DNA of 64,000 nt from an uncultured Bacteroidales bacterium (GCA_937899245.1 CALDKB010000036.1:1-64000); one strand, 5' to 3'. Shown: positions 35,351 to 44,699, numbered from the stretch's first letter. Program-made: numbers and translations. Notes: a model not told the origin generated them from the sequence alone.

Positions 35351-35358
35351 CAAATATA
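35351..35358 (-). promoter_or_regulatory. promoter -7 box (TATATTTG) of the protease gene
   Basis: The minus strand reads TATATTTG about 128 bases before the ATG at 35223. The sequence CAAATATATTTG is a palindrome, so the box also reads rightward. Confidence 0.4.
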
Positions 35359-35444
35359 TTTGAAATAAAATAATGGGCATTGACCGAGATTGTAAAAAGA
35401 GAAATTTCGTCTTTGAGGGGGAGATTGCTCGCAAGCTCCCCGCT

Positions 35445-35468
35445 CGTCGTAGGCTCTAGCCTACGACG
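35445..35468. repeat. 11-base-arm palindrome
   Basis: CGTCGTAGGCT and AGCCTACGACG flank a two-base centre. The arms pair perfectly. It is close to the larger palindrome and probably belongs to the same repeat-rich block. Confidence 0.7.
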
Positions 35469-35499
35469 CAGTATTACCAAGGCTCCCGCCTTGAACAAC

Positions 35500-35566
35500 A
35501 ACAAAAATCCACCCATTTCGTCATGCTGAAACAAGTTCAGCATGACGAAATGGGTGGATTTTTGTT
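35500..35566. repeat. 31-base-arm perfect palindrome (REP/MITE-like)
   Basis: Positions 35500-35530 and 35536-35566 are perfect inverse complements around the loop ACAAG. The core CGTCATGCTGAA/TTCAGCATGACG resembles a sequence found dispersed in many bacterial genomes. The outer ends carry five A/T pairs each, so it could also work as a bidirectional terminator for KdsC. Confidence 0.85.
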
Positions 35567-35667
35567 AATAATTCATTCTCTTTCCGCTCGAGAGGCTGGG
35601 ACAACGAGACGCACCCTGCGGAATAGTTTTCAGATACTGGCGAATGTTAAATGTATAGCAATTATTG

Positions 35668-36210
35668 CTACCAAGCAGCATAGGCCTCGTCGTCGAGCCA
35701 TGTTTTCTGCGCACGCATAACTTGCTCTATTACATCACGAACACAGCCCTCGCCTCCCTTGCGGTCGGAAACATACAAAGCTATTTCCTTAATCTCGTCG
35801 GCAGCATCTACTGGACAGCAAGGGAGACCAACAATCTTCATTATCTGGTAGTCGGGAATATCATCGCCCATATATAGGATTTCTTCATTCATCAGATTGT
35901 ATTTTTTCTTTAGGTTTTCAAGGTCTTCGGTTTTCCATACGCTACCCATAATCACCTCTTCTACGCCTAGATTCTTGAAGCGAATCATGGTTTTTTCGCA
36001 GAATCCGCCCGAAATAATCGCTACAACCAAACCTTTTCGCAAAGCGCACTTTATTGCAAAACCGTCCTTTACGCTTGTAGTGCGTTCGAGATAGCCAGTA
36101 GCGTCAATGTTTACAGTGGAACGCGACAATACACCATCGACATCGAAGACCACGGCCTTAATATTAGATAATATTTCCTTGAAGTTCAAGTTGTTGAGAT
36201 TAGTATTCAT
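35668..36210 (-). CDS. KDO-8-phosphate phosphatase KdsC
   Basis: 180 residues. HAD enzyme that dephosphorylates KDO-8-P in lipopolysaccharide synthesis. VVFDVDGVLSRSTV (20-33) is motif I with both Asp residues, IISGGFCEK motif II, and MGDDIPDYQIMK motif IV. There is no cap domain, as usual for the YrbI/KdsC group. Its start overlaps the DUF2520 gene by four bases (ATGA). The kdsA partner is not in the window. Confidence 0.93.
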   Translation of the reverse strand: MNTNLNNLNFKEILSNIKAVVFDVDGVLSRSTVNIDATGYLERTTSVKDGFAIKCALRKGLVVAIISGGFCEKTMIRFKNLGVEEVIMGSVWKTEDLENLKKKYNLMNEEILYMGDDIPDYQIMKIVGLPCCPVDAADEIKEIALYVSDRKGGEGCVRDVIEQVMRAQKTWLDDEAYAAW

Positions 36211-36986
36211 TTTTTATAAGTTTTTAAGATACTTTCGCTCATAAGAGCATAAATGTCCGCCATGAGCTTGTCGTTTTCCAGTAGTTTCCTATGAGTTTCA
36301 ACGACTTCTCGGTCGCCGCGCGCGGCCGGTCCGGTCTGCGACAAAAACGCACCGCCAAACAGGATTTTCGCAAAGCTCTGCCGCAATAGAGGATTTAATA
36401 TATCTATAGGTATATTATGGTCGCTTAAAAGCTTTTGTCCCAAATGCACGCTATGGTTCATGAAGTTGGCAGCAAAAACTCCGGCAACGTGCAGGAATCG
36501 CCTCTGCTCAAAATCCAAGCTGTAGATTTTTTGACTGATTTTACACGCAAGTGCTTTAACATTTTCAAATGTTTCGGCGTTTGACGCATCGATGCAGATA
36601 GGAATTGTGCAAAAATCTTCTACTTCAATGTTTCGCGAGAATGTCTGAAACGGATACATTACAGCAAAATTTTTACTTGCGTCGGCAAAAATATCAGCAC
36701 TCAAACTACCGGACGTATGAATAAGGATCTTGTCGTCGCCAAACGAAAGAAATCTTGCGAACTCCTCGTTTGCGGTGTCTGACATCATAAATAGGTATGC
36801 GTCGGAAGTTGATGGTATTTCTTCGGAACTGCCGGTATAAGTAGCATCTACGGCCGATGCCATTTCTTTGCCGGTTTGTGCATTGCGCGAAAAAACGCAA
36901 TCGATTGCCACACCCTCGGAATAAAGTTTCCTTGCGATGTGCCATGCCACATTTCCCGAACCTAATATGCTGATTTTCCTAATCAT
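36207..36986 (-). CDS. Rossmann/DUF2520 oxidoreductase-like protein
   Basis: 259 residues. ISILGSGNVAWHIARKL (5-21) is a Rossmann GxGxxA NAD(P) loop. A DUF2520 helical domain follows from about 130, with FLHVAGVFAANFMNHSV and PLLRQSFAKILFG as landmarks. Members resemble pyrroline-5-carboxylate or F420-type reductases, but the reaction is unknown. Translation-coupled to kdsC, and situated just downstream of the atpDC terminator, from which it probably receives some readthrough. Confidence 0.88.
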   Translation of the reverse strand: MIRKISILGSGNVAWHIARKLYSEGVAIDCVFSRNAQTGKEMASAVDATYTGSSEEIPSTSDAYLFMMSDTANEEFARFLSFGDDKILIHTSGSLSADIFADASKNFAVMYPFQTFSRNIEVEDFCTIPICIDASNAETFENVKALACKISQKIYSLDFEQRRFLHVAGVFAANFMNHSVHLGQKLLSDHNIPIDILNPLLRQSFAKILFGGAFLSQTGPAARGDREVVETHRKLLENDKLMADIYALMSESILKTYKK

Positions 36987-36993
36987 ACTAACT

Positions 36994-37027
36994 AAAAAAA
37001 AGGAAACCTCTTTTTCAGAAGTTTCCT
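36994..37027 (-). terminator. terminator after atpD-atpC
   Basis: AGGAAAC (37001-37007) pairs with GTTTCCT (37021-37027). On the minus strand the stem is followed by eight U residues. It precedes the DUF2520 start by about eight bases. Confidence 0.78.
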
Positions 37028-37048
37028 CTTTGGTGTTTAATTATTTCA

Positions 37049-37288
37049 TTATTCTTCTACGAGAATAACAATTTTATTCTGCTTGCATTCTACAAGACCG
37101 CCGTTGACGCTGAACTTCAGTTCATTATCATTCATCTCCCTGATTACGATCTCTCCCTTTTCCAATGTGGAAACAATTGGAGCATGCATATTCAGCATCT
37201 GGAACGATCCTTTTGCTCCCGGCACCTTAACCATAGAGGTTTCGCCAGCGAACAACTTTTTTTCGGGTGTGATAATTTCTACTGTCAT
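37049..37288 (-). CDS. F1 ATP synthase epsilon subunit AtpC
   Basis: 79 residues, only the N-terminal beta-barrel domain: MTVEIITPEKKLFAGE, VPGAKGSFQMLNMHAPIVSTL and a final VNGGLVECKQNKIVILVE. The C-terminal helical hairpin found in E. coli is missing, as is common in Bacteroidetes. Six bases after atpD. Confidence 0.95.
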   Translation of the reverse strand: MTVEIITPEKKLFAGETSMVKVPGAKGSFQMLNMHAPIVSTLEKGEIVIREMNDNELKFSVNGGLVECKQNKIVILVEE

Positions 37289-37293
37289 AATTA

Positions 37294-38814
37294 TTAATTA
37301 TTAGTTTCAGCCATCATCTTCTTGCCCTTTTCAATTGCCTGTTCGATAGTACCAACAAGGTTGAAAGCAGCTTCCGGATATTCGTCAACTTCGCCATCGA
37401 GAATCATATTGAAACCCTTGATAGTATCTTCGATCTTTACGAAAGCACCCTTCAAGCCGGTGAATGCTTCTGCAACATGGAACGGCTGAGACAAGAATCT
37501 CTGAACACGTCTTGCTCTTGAAACGACAAGCTTATCTTCATCAGAAAGTTCGTCCATACCAAGGATAGCGATAATATCCTGAAGTTCCTGATATCTCTGG
37601 AGGATGTTGATTACGCGCTGAGCAGTTTCGTAATGAGCCTTTCCGACGATAGCTTCGGTAAGAATACGAGACGAAGAGTCAAGCGGGTCAACAGCCGGAT
37701 AAATACCGAGTTCGGCAATCTTACGGCTCAATACAGTCTTAGCATCCAAGTGCGAGAAAGTAGTTGCTGGAGCCGGGTCGGTCAAGTCGTCGGCCGGCAC
37801 GTATACTGCCTGAACAGAAGTGATAGATCCGCCCTTGATAGAGGTAATACGTTCCTGCATTTCACCCATTTCGGTAGCAAGTGTAGGCTGGTAACCTACT
37901 GCTGAAGGCATACGTCCAAGAAGTGCTGATACTTCGGAACCTGCCTGTGTGAAACGGAAGATATTGTCAACGAAGAACAAGATATCACGACCTGTTGAAG
38001 TTGAGTTGTCGCCCGTTCCATCGCGGAAGCTTTCTGCGATTGTCAAACCAGACAAAGCAACACGAGCACGTGCTCCTGGCGGTTCGTTCATCTGACCGAA
38101 CACCATGCTCAACTTGGAGTTGTTAAGCTGATCCTTGTCAACCTTATCGAGGTCCCAAGAACCTTTTTCCATCGACTCCTTGAAACCGTCGCCATATTTT
38201 ACGATGTTTGCCTCGATCATTTCACGAAGAAGGTCGTTACCTTCACGAGTACGTTCACCAACGCCGGCGAATACAGACAAACCATCATAACCAACTGCGA
38301 TATTGTTAATCAATTCCTGGATTAATACGGTCTTACCTACACCAGCACCACCGAACAAACCGATCTTACCGCCCTTTGAGTAAGGTTCGATAAGGTCGAT
38401 AACCTTGATACCTGTGAAAAGAACTTCAACGTCGGTACTAAGGTCTTCGAACTTAGGTGGCTGACGATGAATAGGATAACCATCCTGCTTAGGAAGGAGC
38501 TCCATACCATCGATGGTGTCACCGATAACGTTCATCAAACGTCCCTTAACCTGATTGCCGACTGGCATCTTGATTGGGTTCTTAGTATCAACGACCTCCA
38601 TGCCCCTGCACAAACCGTCGGTAGAATCCATTGCGATGGTTCTAACTGTGTGTTCTCCGATGTGCTGCTGGCATTCAACGATTAGAGGCTTTCCGTTGTC
38701 GCGCTTGATTTCCAAAGCGTCGTAAATTTTAGGTAAATCAGCCCCTGATTTCTCGAAACTTACGTCGACTACTGGACCAATTACCTGAACTATTTCACCT
38801 ACTAATTGACTCAT
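37294..38814 (-). CDS. F1 ATP synthase beta subunit AtpD
   Basis: 506 residues. Catalytic subunit. IGLFGGAGVGKTVLIQELI is the Walker A loop; VFAGVGERTREGNDL, ARARVALSGLTIAE and DILFFVDNIFRFTQAGSEVSALLGRMPSAVGYQP are conserved, and LSDEDKLVVSRARR forms the DELSDED-like C-terminal part. Only atpC follows; the other ATP synthase genes are not in the window, so the locus is split. Confidence 0.97.
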   Translation of the reverse strand: MSQLVGEIVQVIGPVVDVSFEKSGADLPKIYDALEIKRDNGKPLIVECQQHIGEHTVRTIAMDSTDGLCRGMEVVDTKNPIKMPVGNQVKGRLMNVIGDTIDGMELLPKQDGYPIHRQPPKFEDLSTDVEVLFTGIKVIDLIEPYSKGGKIGLFGGAGVGKTVLIQELINNIAVGYDGLSVFAGVGERTREGNDLLREMIEANIVKYGDGFKESMEKGSWDLDKVDKDQLNNSKLSMVFGQMNEPPGARARVALSGLTIAESFRDGTGDNSTSTGRDILFFVDNIFRFTQAGSEVSALLGRMPSAVGYQPTLATEMGEMQERITSIKGGSITSVQAVYVPADDLTDPAPATTFSHLDAKTVLSRKIAELGIYPAVDPLDSSSRILTEAIVGKAHYETAQRVINILQRYQELQDIIAILGMDELSDEDKLVVSRARRVQRFLSQPFHVAEAFTGLKGAFVKIEDTIKGFNMILDGEVDEYPEAAFNLVGTIEQAIEKGKKMMAETNN

Positions 38815-38849
38815 TGTTTAAATGTTAAAATTAACGCTAACAAAATTAA

Positions 38850-38857
38850 CAAACATA
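38850..38857 (-). promoter_or_regulatory. possible promoter -7 box (TATGTTTG) of atpD
   Basis: The minus strand reads TATGTTTG 36 bases before the atpD ATG. The AT-rich region also holds near-matches, so the exact box is uncertain. Confidence 0.4.
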
Positions 38858-38968
38858 TTTTAGCAAACAAAAAAATATCCCACTTTTTTTAACTTTTTTT
38901 TAAAGAATATTTTTTGCTGCTTTTTAGCACAGAGCCAAAAGCGATAAAAAATGTTGTATGTGAACGGC

Positions 38969-39946
38969 TTAATAGTTTCTCTGCCTCATCGAATTAATGA
39001 AGTCGCGGAGAACTGTCTTGCGGTCGCTGGAAAGAGAAATTTTTTCGAGGAAACTATCCGCCATGCCATAGCACTCGTCTATTTTTTTTATAGCCACTTC
39101 CCTGACACCCAGAGCGTCATAAACCTTTCTTACCGCATTATACTTTTCCTTTCGGTCAAAGTCGGATGCGGCAATCCATTTTTGCAACTCCTTTTTCTGG
39201 TCTCCACGTGCAAGGTTCATCGCATTGATGAGCAGGAAAGTTTTTTTGTTTTCGGCAATGTCGCCACCTATTGGCTTTCCGAACACCTTTTCGTCGCCAT
39301 AAGTGTCGAGCAAATCGTCCTGCAGCTGGAAAGCCAAGCCGGCATAACGTCCATAATTATATATGTTATTGCAATCCTCTTCGCTTGCGCCGGCGATAAG
39401 GGCGCCTATCTTCATGCTACCGGCCAGAAGCACCGCCGTTTTCAGATTTATCATCTTCAAGTAATCGTCCTCCGAAACATTTTCCTGCGACTCAAAATCC
39501 ATATCGTACTGCTGCCCTTCGCAAATCTCGATTGCCGTCTGCAGGAAGACATCAAGAACCTTTGCATTGTTAACCAGAGTCCTTGAAGCACACTTGCAAG
39601 CAACGAGCGACATCAGGTCGCCTGAAAGAATAGCTATGTTCTCAGTCCATTTCCTATGGACTGTCGGACGTCCACGACGCATATCCGACTTGTCCATTAT
39701 GTCGTCGTGCAATAATGTGAAATTATGAAATACCTCAAGTCCCAATGCTGCATCTATGGCATCTTTTTTTGACCCGCCGAACATTTCGGCTGCCATCAGA
39801 CACATTATCGGTCGAATACGCTTTCCGCCGGCAGACAACGCATATTTCACCGGCTCATACAGGAAAAGAGGTTCTGTCTTTAACGAATCGAGAAAACTAG
39901 CCAGTTGTCCACTGAAATATTCATGCAATTGCTCCTTGGTACTCAT
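38969..39946 (-). CDS. polyprenyl diphosphate synthase
   Basis: 325 residues. Chain-elongating trans-prenyltransferase. GGKRIRPIMCLMAAE (40-54), the first aspartate motif HDDIMDKSDMRRG (80-92) and the second LQDDLLDTYGD motif are intact. Residues upstream of the first motif (FHNFTLL) suggest a bulky residue set, so chain length cannot be called. May supply the quinone side chain. Starts 11 bases after the DUF6427-like gene. Confidence 0.93.
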   Translation of the reverse strand: MSTKEQLHEYFSGQLASFLDSLKTEPLFLYEPVKYALSAGGKRIRPIMCLMAAEMFGGSKKDAIDAALGLEVFHNFTLLHDDIMDKSDMRRGRPTVHRKWTENIAILSGDLMSLVACKCASRTLVNNAKVLDVFLQTAIEICEGQQYDMDFESQENVSEDDYLKMINLKTAVLLAGSMKIGALIAGASEEDCNNIYNYGRYAGLAFQLQDDLLDTYGDEKVFGKPIGGDIAENKKTFLLINAMNLARGDQKKELQKWIAASDFDRKEKYNAVRKVYDALGVREVAIKKIDECYGMADSFLEKISLSSDRKTVLRDFINSMRQRNY

Positions 39947-39957
39947 AATTTTAGATT

Positions 39958-40953
39958 CTAAAATATTGAATTATAATATATCATTTGAAAAATATGCGAA
40001 ATCACTAGCGACAACACCAGTCCTAACATTACCATTTGCGACACGATTCGCCTTTTGCTGTAAACAACCACATTAGCAAGCAAATAGCACAGAGGAAAGA
40101 ACATCAGCCACAACGACTCGTTCGACAGCAACGGCGAAAACATTAGCGCACCATAATATATTAGTAGGAACAGCATCACCAGATGGAACTTCATCTCAGA
40201 TGTCTTCCTTGACACCTGCAACATGAATACCGAGAGCAATGACACTATGGCCGCATACGCCAACGGAATGAAAAAAACAATATTTGTGGAGTTGTATTTT
40301 TCGGCAACTACAAACGTCTGCATCTCCTGCTCCATCGAGGAAACCATATTTCCCCAGTCGCCATAAAGCCACACTAGGCATAACGAAATTCCTGCAACGA
40401 GTCCAATTGCGACAAAAAACGATGCAAGGTCGCGCCACGACACAGGCTTTACTATAAACATCACGACAATGACGGCCGGCAAAAGATATATGTACCTGTA
40501 TGCCAGCAAAACCGATATCCCAAACAGCAAACCAGCGTCGAAACACTCCCTAATTGCCTCCTGCCTGTTATATGTGCTAAAGAGCCGCAAGACAGAAAGC
40601 GAGACAAAAAGCGAGGCAACCATTTCGGGTATACAACGCTGAGCGTTTATCAGGATGCCGGTCAGCAATGCGTAGAACAATGTCGGCAGCTGATATCCGG
40701 AATCAACAATCTGATACCTGAAATTTGCCTTCGCCATATAGCATGCAAACATAATAGCCAACGAAAAGGCCAATATCGTGAAAATATACTGGTACAGCGA
40801 CGACTCATAAAGCAAACGGAAAAAATACGAATGCATTCCGCCTGTATCTACCGCCGGAGGCATAACGATAAACTTGTACGCCCACAACGCCAGCATAATG
40901 ACGAAAGCCACAAGATAGTTTGCCGGAGTATTTGTTCTAAAAAGCTTTATCAT
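39958..40953 (-). CDS. polytopic membrane protein (DUF6427-like)
   Basis: 331 residues with about nine hydrophobic segments. The opening MIKLFRTNTPANYLVAF resembles the DUF6427 family that I recall close to purD in Bacteroidetes. No catalytic motif is visible. The function is unknown; a transport or cell-envelope role is possible. Four bases from purD and part of the same leftward unit. Confidence 0.65.
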   Translation of the reverse strand: MIKLFRTNTPANYLVAFVIMLALWAYKFIVMPPAVDTGGMHSYFFRLLYESSLYQYIFTILAFSLAIMFACYMAKANFRYQIVDSGYQLPTLFYALLTGILINAQRCIPEMVASLFVSLSVLRLFSTYNRQEAIRECFDAGLLFGISVLLAYRYIYLLPAVIVVMFIVKPVSWRDLASFFVAIGLVAGISLCLVWLYGDWGNMVSSMEQEMQTFVVAEKYNSTNIVFFIPLAYAAIVSLLSVFMLQVSRKTSEMKFHLVMLFLLIYYGALMFSPLLSNESLWLMFFPLCYLLANVVVYSKRRIVSQMVMLGLVLSLVISHIFQMIYYNSIF

Positions 40954-40957
40954 GCAT

Positions 40958-42229
40958 TTACTTCAAATCGAAGCCGAGATCGGTACGATAATAGCACTTA
41001 TCAAACGAAATATTTTTTATCGACGCATAGGATTCCTGCAATGCAGAGAATATTGTATCGCCATAACTGCTTACGGCAATAACTCGGCCACCCGAAGTTA
41101 CTACATCTTTATCCTTCAATGTAGTTCCCGCATGGAAACAAATGCTTCCACAAACATTTTCAAGGCCATTTATAACCTTGCCTTTTTCATACGCTTCGGG
41201 GTAACCGCCAGAAACCAACATAACAGCACCGGCAGAACGCGTATCGAAATCCACCGACATTCCTGCCAAGTTTTTCTTTGCTGCCGCTTCCAGCACATCC
41301 ACTAAATCGGACTTTATGCGTAGCATTACAGTTTCGGTTTCCGGGTCGCCCATACGGACATTATATTCAATCACGTAAGGATCTCCGGCGACATTCATAA
41401 GGCCAAAGAACACAAAACCGCGGTAATCCATGTTCTCCTTGCAAATACCGTCGACAGTTGGCTTTACAATTCTTTCCACAACCTTCTTGCGGAACGCATC
41501 ATCGAAGAACGGAACCGGCGAAACCGAACCCATACCGCCAGTATTCAAGCCTGTATTTCCTTCGCCAATACGCTTATAGTCCTTTGCTTCTGGCAAAAGC
41601 ACAAACGACCTGCCGTCCGTGATTGCAAATACAGAACATTCGATGCCATCAAGATACTGCTCAATTACAACCTTGGAACCAGCGCCGCCGAATTTTCCGC
41701 CCAAAATATTGCGAAGTTCGGACTTGGCATCATTAATATCGTCTATGATCAACACGCCCTTACCTGCAGCAAGACCATCTGCTTTTAGCACGTACGGAGG
41801 ATTCAGCGTGTCGAGGAACGCCTCGCCTTCGGCAATGCTATCAGACGTTACCGACAAATATTTTGCCGTCGGGATATTGTACTTCTGCATAAACTTCTTG
41901 GCGAACTCCTTGCTTCCCTCCAACTGTGCCGAGCACTTGTCGGGACCAATAACCATAACGTCCTTCAGCTCCGGTTTTGCAGCAAAATAATCCACAATGC
42001 CCTTTACTAGCGGATCTTCAGGGCCAACAACAACCATATTGATTTTCGACTTTACAACAAAATCGGCTATTGCTTCAAAATCATCCGCCTTTATTGCCAC
42101 ATTTTCAGCAACATTGCCAGTACCGGCATTTCCGGGTGCAACATACAACCTGTCGACCTTCGGACTTTGTGATATTTTCCATGCTATTGCATGCTCGCGA
42201 CCACCAGAACCTAATATTAAAATATTCAT
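40958..42229 (-). CDS. phosphoribosylamine--glycine ligase PurD
   Basis: 423 residues from the ATG at 42229. Second step of purine synthesis. The N-terminal loop ILGSGGREHAIAWK is typical; the ATP-grasp domain has YVLKADGLAAGKGVLI and GMGSVSPVPFFD, followed by YVIEYNVRMGDPETE with the metal-binding Glu/Asp. The length is normal. It sits with recQ and the polyprenyl synthase rather than in a pur operon. Confidence 0.96.
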   Translation of the reverse strand: MNILILGSGGREHAIAWKISQSPKVDRLYVAPGNAGTGNVAENVAIKADDFEAIADFVVKSKINMVVVGPEDPLVKGIVDYFAAKPELKDVMVIGPDKCSAQLEGSKEFAKKFMQKYNIPTAKYLSVTSDSIAEGEAFLDTLNPPYVLKADGLAAGKGVLIIDDINDAKSELRNILGGKFGGAGSKVVIEQYLDGIECSVFAITDGRSFVLLPEAKDYKRIGEGNTGLNTGGMGSVSPVPFFDDAFRKKVVERIVKPTVDGICKENMDYRGFVFFGLMNVAGDPYVIEYNVRMGDPETETVMLRIKSDLVDVLEAAAKKNLAGMSVDFDTRSAGAVMLVSGGYPEAYEKGKVINGLENVCGSICFHAGTTLKDKDVVTSGGRVIAVSSYGDTIFSALQESYASIKNISFDKCYYRTDLGFDLK

Positions 42230-42260
42230 TTTCATCTTTAATTAATGGAACAGGATAGCT

Positions 42261-42758
42261 CTAAAATGTATTATCATTGTTATTACCAGTATTCCCAGTA
42301 TCCTCTTCCGGCTTTATTGATTTGATTGTATAAAACTCTTCCTCCGTAATCGGCACAAGGGCATAGTCGGACTGGAATCCGCTATTGAAAAGTTGCGACA
42401 CCAGAATCATAGTGTCGGTTACTTGCCTTATGTGCATTAGTGACCTGCTATTATATTGATTATAACCGATATAATAGCCATCAACAGCTTCCTCGTAATA
42501 TATATTCATCTGTCGGCGACGAACTTCCCACAACATTGTGTCGGTTCTGTCGTAACGGTAAAATCTCGTTGCCCCGTGAGCGCTATCGCCAAAATGATAA
42601 AACGGAATGCTGGAACAGATTTCTCCAGTTTCTTCGTTTATCGGCTTCCAATAACCTTTCAACGAGTCCTCCCACTGCAAATCCAAATCGCTCGGACCGC
42701 ACTTTACCGACAACAAGCCAATAAGGGCAACAACAAAAACTACCAAATATCGCTTCAT
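42261..42758 (-). CDS. lipoprotein-like hypothetical protein
   Basis: 165 residues with a signal peptide and Cys20 in VKCGPSD, which could be lipidated. The mature region is Tyr-rich and beta-like (FYRYDRTDTMLWEVRRRQMNI, GYYIGYNQYNSRS) and ends in a Gly/Asn-rich tail. The pattern resembles small Bacteroidetes lipocalin-like lipoproteins, but this is uncertain. Two bases after recQ. Confidence 0.6.
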   Translation of the reverse strand: MKRYLVVFVVALIGLLSVKCGPSDLDLQWEDSLKGYWKPINEETGEICSSIPFYHFGDSAHGATRFYRYDRTDTMLWEVRRRQMNIYYEEAVDGYYIGYNQYNSRSLMHIRQVTDTMILVSQLFNSGFQSDYALVPITEEEFYTIKSIKPEEDTGNTGNNNDNTF

Positions 42759-42759
42759 A

Positions 42760-44670
42760 TCAATTCTTTTTATGCCAAATTACCTTATGCTCTTCATTCC
42801 ACTTAACCTTCTCATTTTCAAAGAGCCACTTGACTACCTCAATTGTCTTGTGTTCATCCTCGCCAGTCTTGTCGATTAAGTCGTTGTAAAGGTAAGGCGA
42901 TTCGCTCAATAATTTCTTAATTTTTTCGAGAATAATATCAAACTCATACTTACTGAGACCCAGCTCATTACGGCGCAAGCAAACATCACAGCACCCACAT
43001 CGGTCAACTTCTGTTTCACCAAAATACGCTAAAAGTTGCTGGCTTCGGCATTTATTTGTACTTGTTGCATACGTAAGCATGGCCTCCATCTTCGAAACAA
43101 TCCTGTCCTTACGCGAATTTAGCATCTTCAGGTCGAAATGCAAGTCCTTTTCAGGCCTGCGGTCGTATGTCAAGCGAATCAACGGCTTGTTTATCTTCGG
43201 GATATATGATATAATCCCCTCTTTCGACAACAGCTTGAAGTATTCGTAAACGGAACGTTCTGAAATATTCGCCTTCTTTGCGACATATTCCTCGCTAATA
43301 TTCACATAATCGGTAAAAAGACCTGTGTACATCCTGAGTATCAACTTGATAAACTCATCCATATTCTTATTTTCCATTTGGAACCTGTACAAATCATCAC
43401 GTTTTACCTCAAACATAATCCTCGACACAGTATTAGTATCTTCGGCATATGTTAGGAATCCTGAAAAATCCAAGGTTTTAAGACAATTATGCGTTGTCAG
43501 CACATCAATATGAGAATGGGACGCAAAATCGAATATGTCGAACGGCAAATCAATGTTTGCACCGCACTCGTACGGAATTCCGAGGTAGCTACAAACGGAC
43601 GAATATACTTCCCTCACTTTCTGCAAGTCTGGAAATGTTGAGGCAATGTTCTTTTTTACCTGAATCTTATCCGCCTCGTTTGTCAGCAGGAATGCGTATG
43701 CCTTCTGCCCGTCCCTACCAGCACGGCCAGCCTCCTGAAAATACGCCTCGGGCGAATCAGGCAAATCGAGATGTACCACCAGCCGGACGTCAGGCTTGTC
43801 GATTCCCATACCAAACGCATTGGTACACACCATTATACGAATAATATTTTTCTGCCATGCGTCCTGTTTTTCCGCTCGTTCCTGAGACGAAAGTCCTGCA
43901 TGATAATAATCGGCGGAAATACCATTCTGCTGCAGAAGCATAGCATACTCGCGAGTCTTTTTCCTATTGCGCACATAAATAACGGCCGAACCGGGCACTT
44001 TATTTATGATAGTCAGCAGCTTATGAATTTTATCTTCAGTATTGACGACATAATACACAAGATTTTTTCGCTCGAAACTTTTCTGAAATACATTATGTTC
44101 GGCAAAACGCAACCTATCTTGAATATCATTAACGACCTCCGGAGTAGCAGTAGCCGTCAATGCAAGCACAGGCACGCCGGGAAGAATTTCACGAATCTCA
44201 GCAATTTCGAGATAAGGAGGCCGGAAATCGTAGCCCCACTGCGAGATGCAATGCGCCTCGTCAACTGTGATAAGGTTCACATGCATAACCTTAAGATGCT
44301 CGCGGAAGTACATGTTTTTCAACCGTTCGGGCGAAAGGTACAGGAACTTGTAATCGCCATAAGTAGCATTGTCGATGGCAATCTCAATCTCGCGCTGCGT
44401 CATGCCCGAGTATAATGCAACGGCCTTTATTCCTCGCTTCTGCAAATTGTACACCTGATCCTTCATTAGGGCGATAAGCGGCGTCACGACAATACATATT
44501 CCACTGTTGGCCATGCTGAAGACCTGAAATGTTATTGACTTTCCGCCTCCAGTTGGCATAAGTCCCAAGGTATCCTTGCCTTCAGAAATTGACTTAATAA
44601 TTTCTTCCTGCGGATAGCGAAAAGCATCGTACCCCCAATATTTCAGCAGTATTTCACGGAATTGGCTCAT
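42760..44670 (-). CDS. RecQ-family ATP-dependent DNA helicase
   Basis: 636 residues. Unwinds DNA 3' to 5' in repair. Walker A LMPTGGGKSITFQ (38-50), ITVDEAHCISQWGYDFRP (DEAH box with the RecQ-specific loop), LTATATP (motif III) and EAGRAGRDGQKA (motif VI) are present. The zinc cluster near 575-590 reads CRSQQLL...DRCGCCDVC. No HRDC domain follows; the end is a short winged-helix part, so this is the shorter RecQ type. Confidence 0.95.
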   Translation of the reverse strand: MSQFREILLKYWGYDAFRYPQEEIIKSISEGKDTLGLMPTGGGKSITFQVFSMANSGICIVVTPLIALMKDQVYNLQKRGIKAVALYSGMTQREIEIAIDNATYGDYKFLYLSPERLKNMYFREHLKVMHVNLITVDEAHCISQWGYDFRPPYLEIAEIREILPGVPVLALTATATPEVVNDIQDRLRFAEHNVFQKSFERKNLVYYVVNTEDKIHKLLTIINKVPGSAVIYVRNRKKTREYAMLLQQNGISADYYHAGLSSQERAEKQDAWQKNIIRIMVCTNAFGMGIDKPDVRLVVHLDLPDSPEAYFQEAGRAGRDGQKAYAFLLTNEADKIQVKKNIASTFPDLQKVREVYSSVCSYLGIPYECGANIDLPFDIFDFASHSHIDVLTTHNCLKTLDFSGFLTYAEDTNTVSRIMFEVKRDDLYRFQMENKNMDEFIKLILRMYTGLFTDYVNISEEYVAKKANISERSVYEYFKLLSKEGIISYIPKINKPLIRLTYDRRPEKDLHFDLKMLNSRKDRIVSKMEAMLTYATSTNKCRSQQLLAYFGETEVDRCGCCDVCLRRNELGLSKYEFDIILEKIKKLLSESPYLYNDLIDKTGEDEHKTIEVVKWLFENEKVKWNEEHKVIWHKKN

Positions 44671-44691
44671 CTCGACATACTAAATTCAATG

Positions 44692-44699
44692 CAAAAATA
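44692..44699 (-). promoter_or_regulatory. promoter -7 box (TATTTTTG) of the recQ operon
   Basis: The minus strand reads TATTTTTG 22 bases before the recQ ATG. Confidence 0.6.

Larger units (their letters stand above)
35224..35667. other. gene-free stretch with two strong palindromes
   Basis: Holds the leader and promoter of the protease gene (35351-35358), a short GGGGAG/CTCCCC inverted repeat near 35417-35440, an 11-base-arm palindrome at 35445-35468, and a 31-base-arm palindrome at 35500-35566. Short minus- and plus-strand frames (35316-35543, 35523-35720) follow the palindromes and are considered non-coding. Confidence 0.55.
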
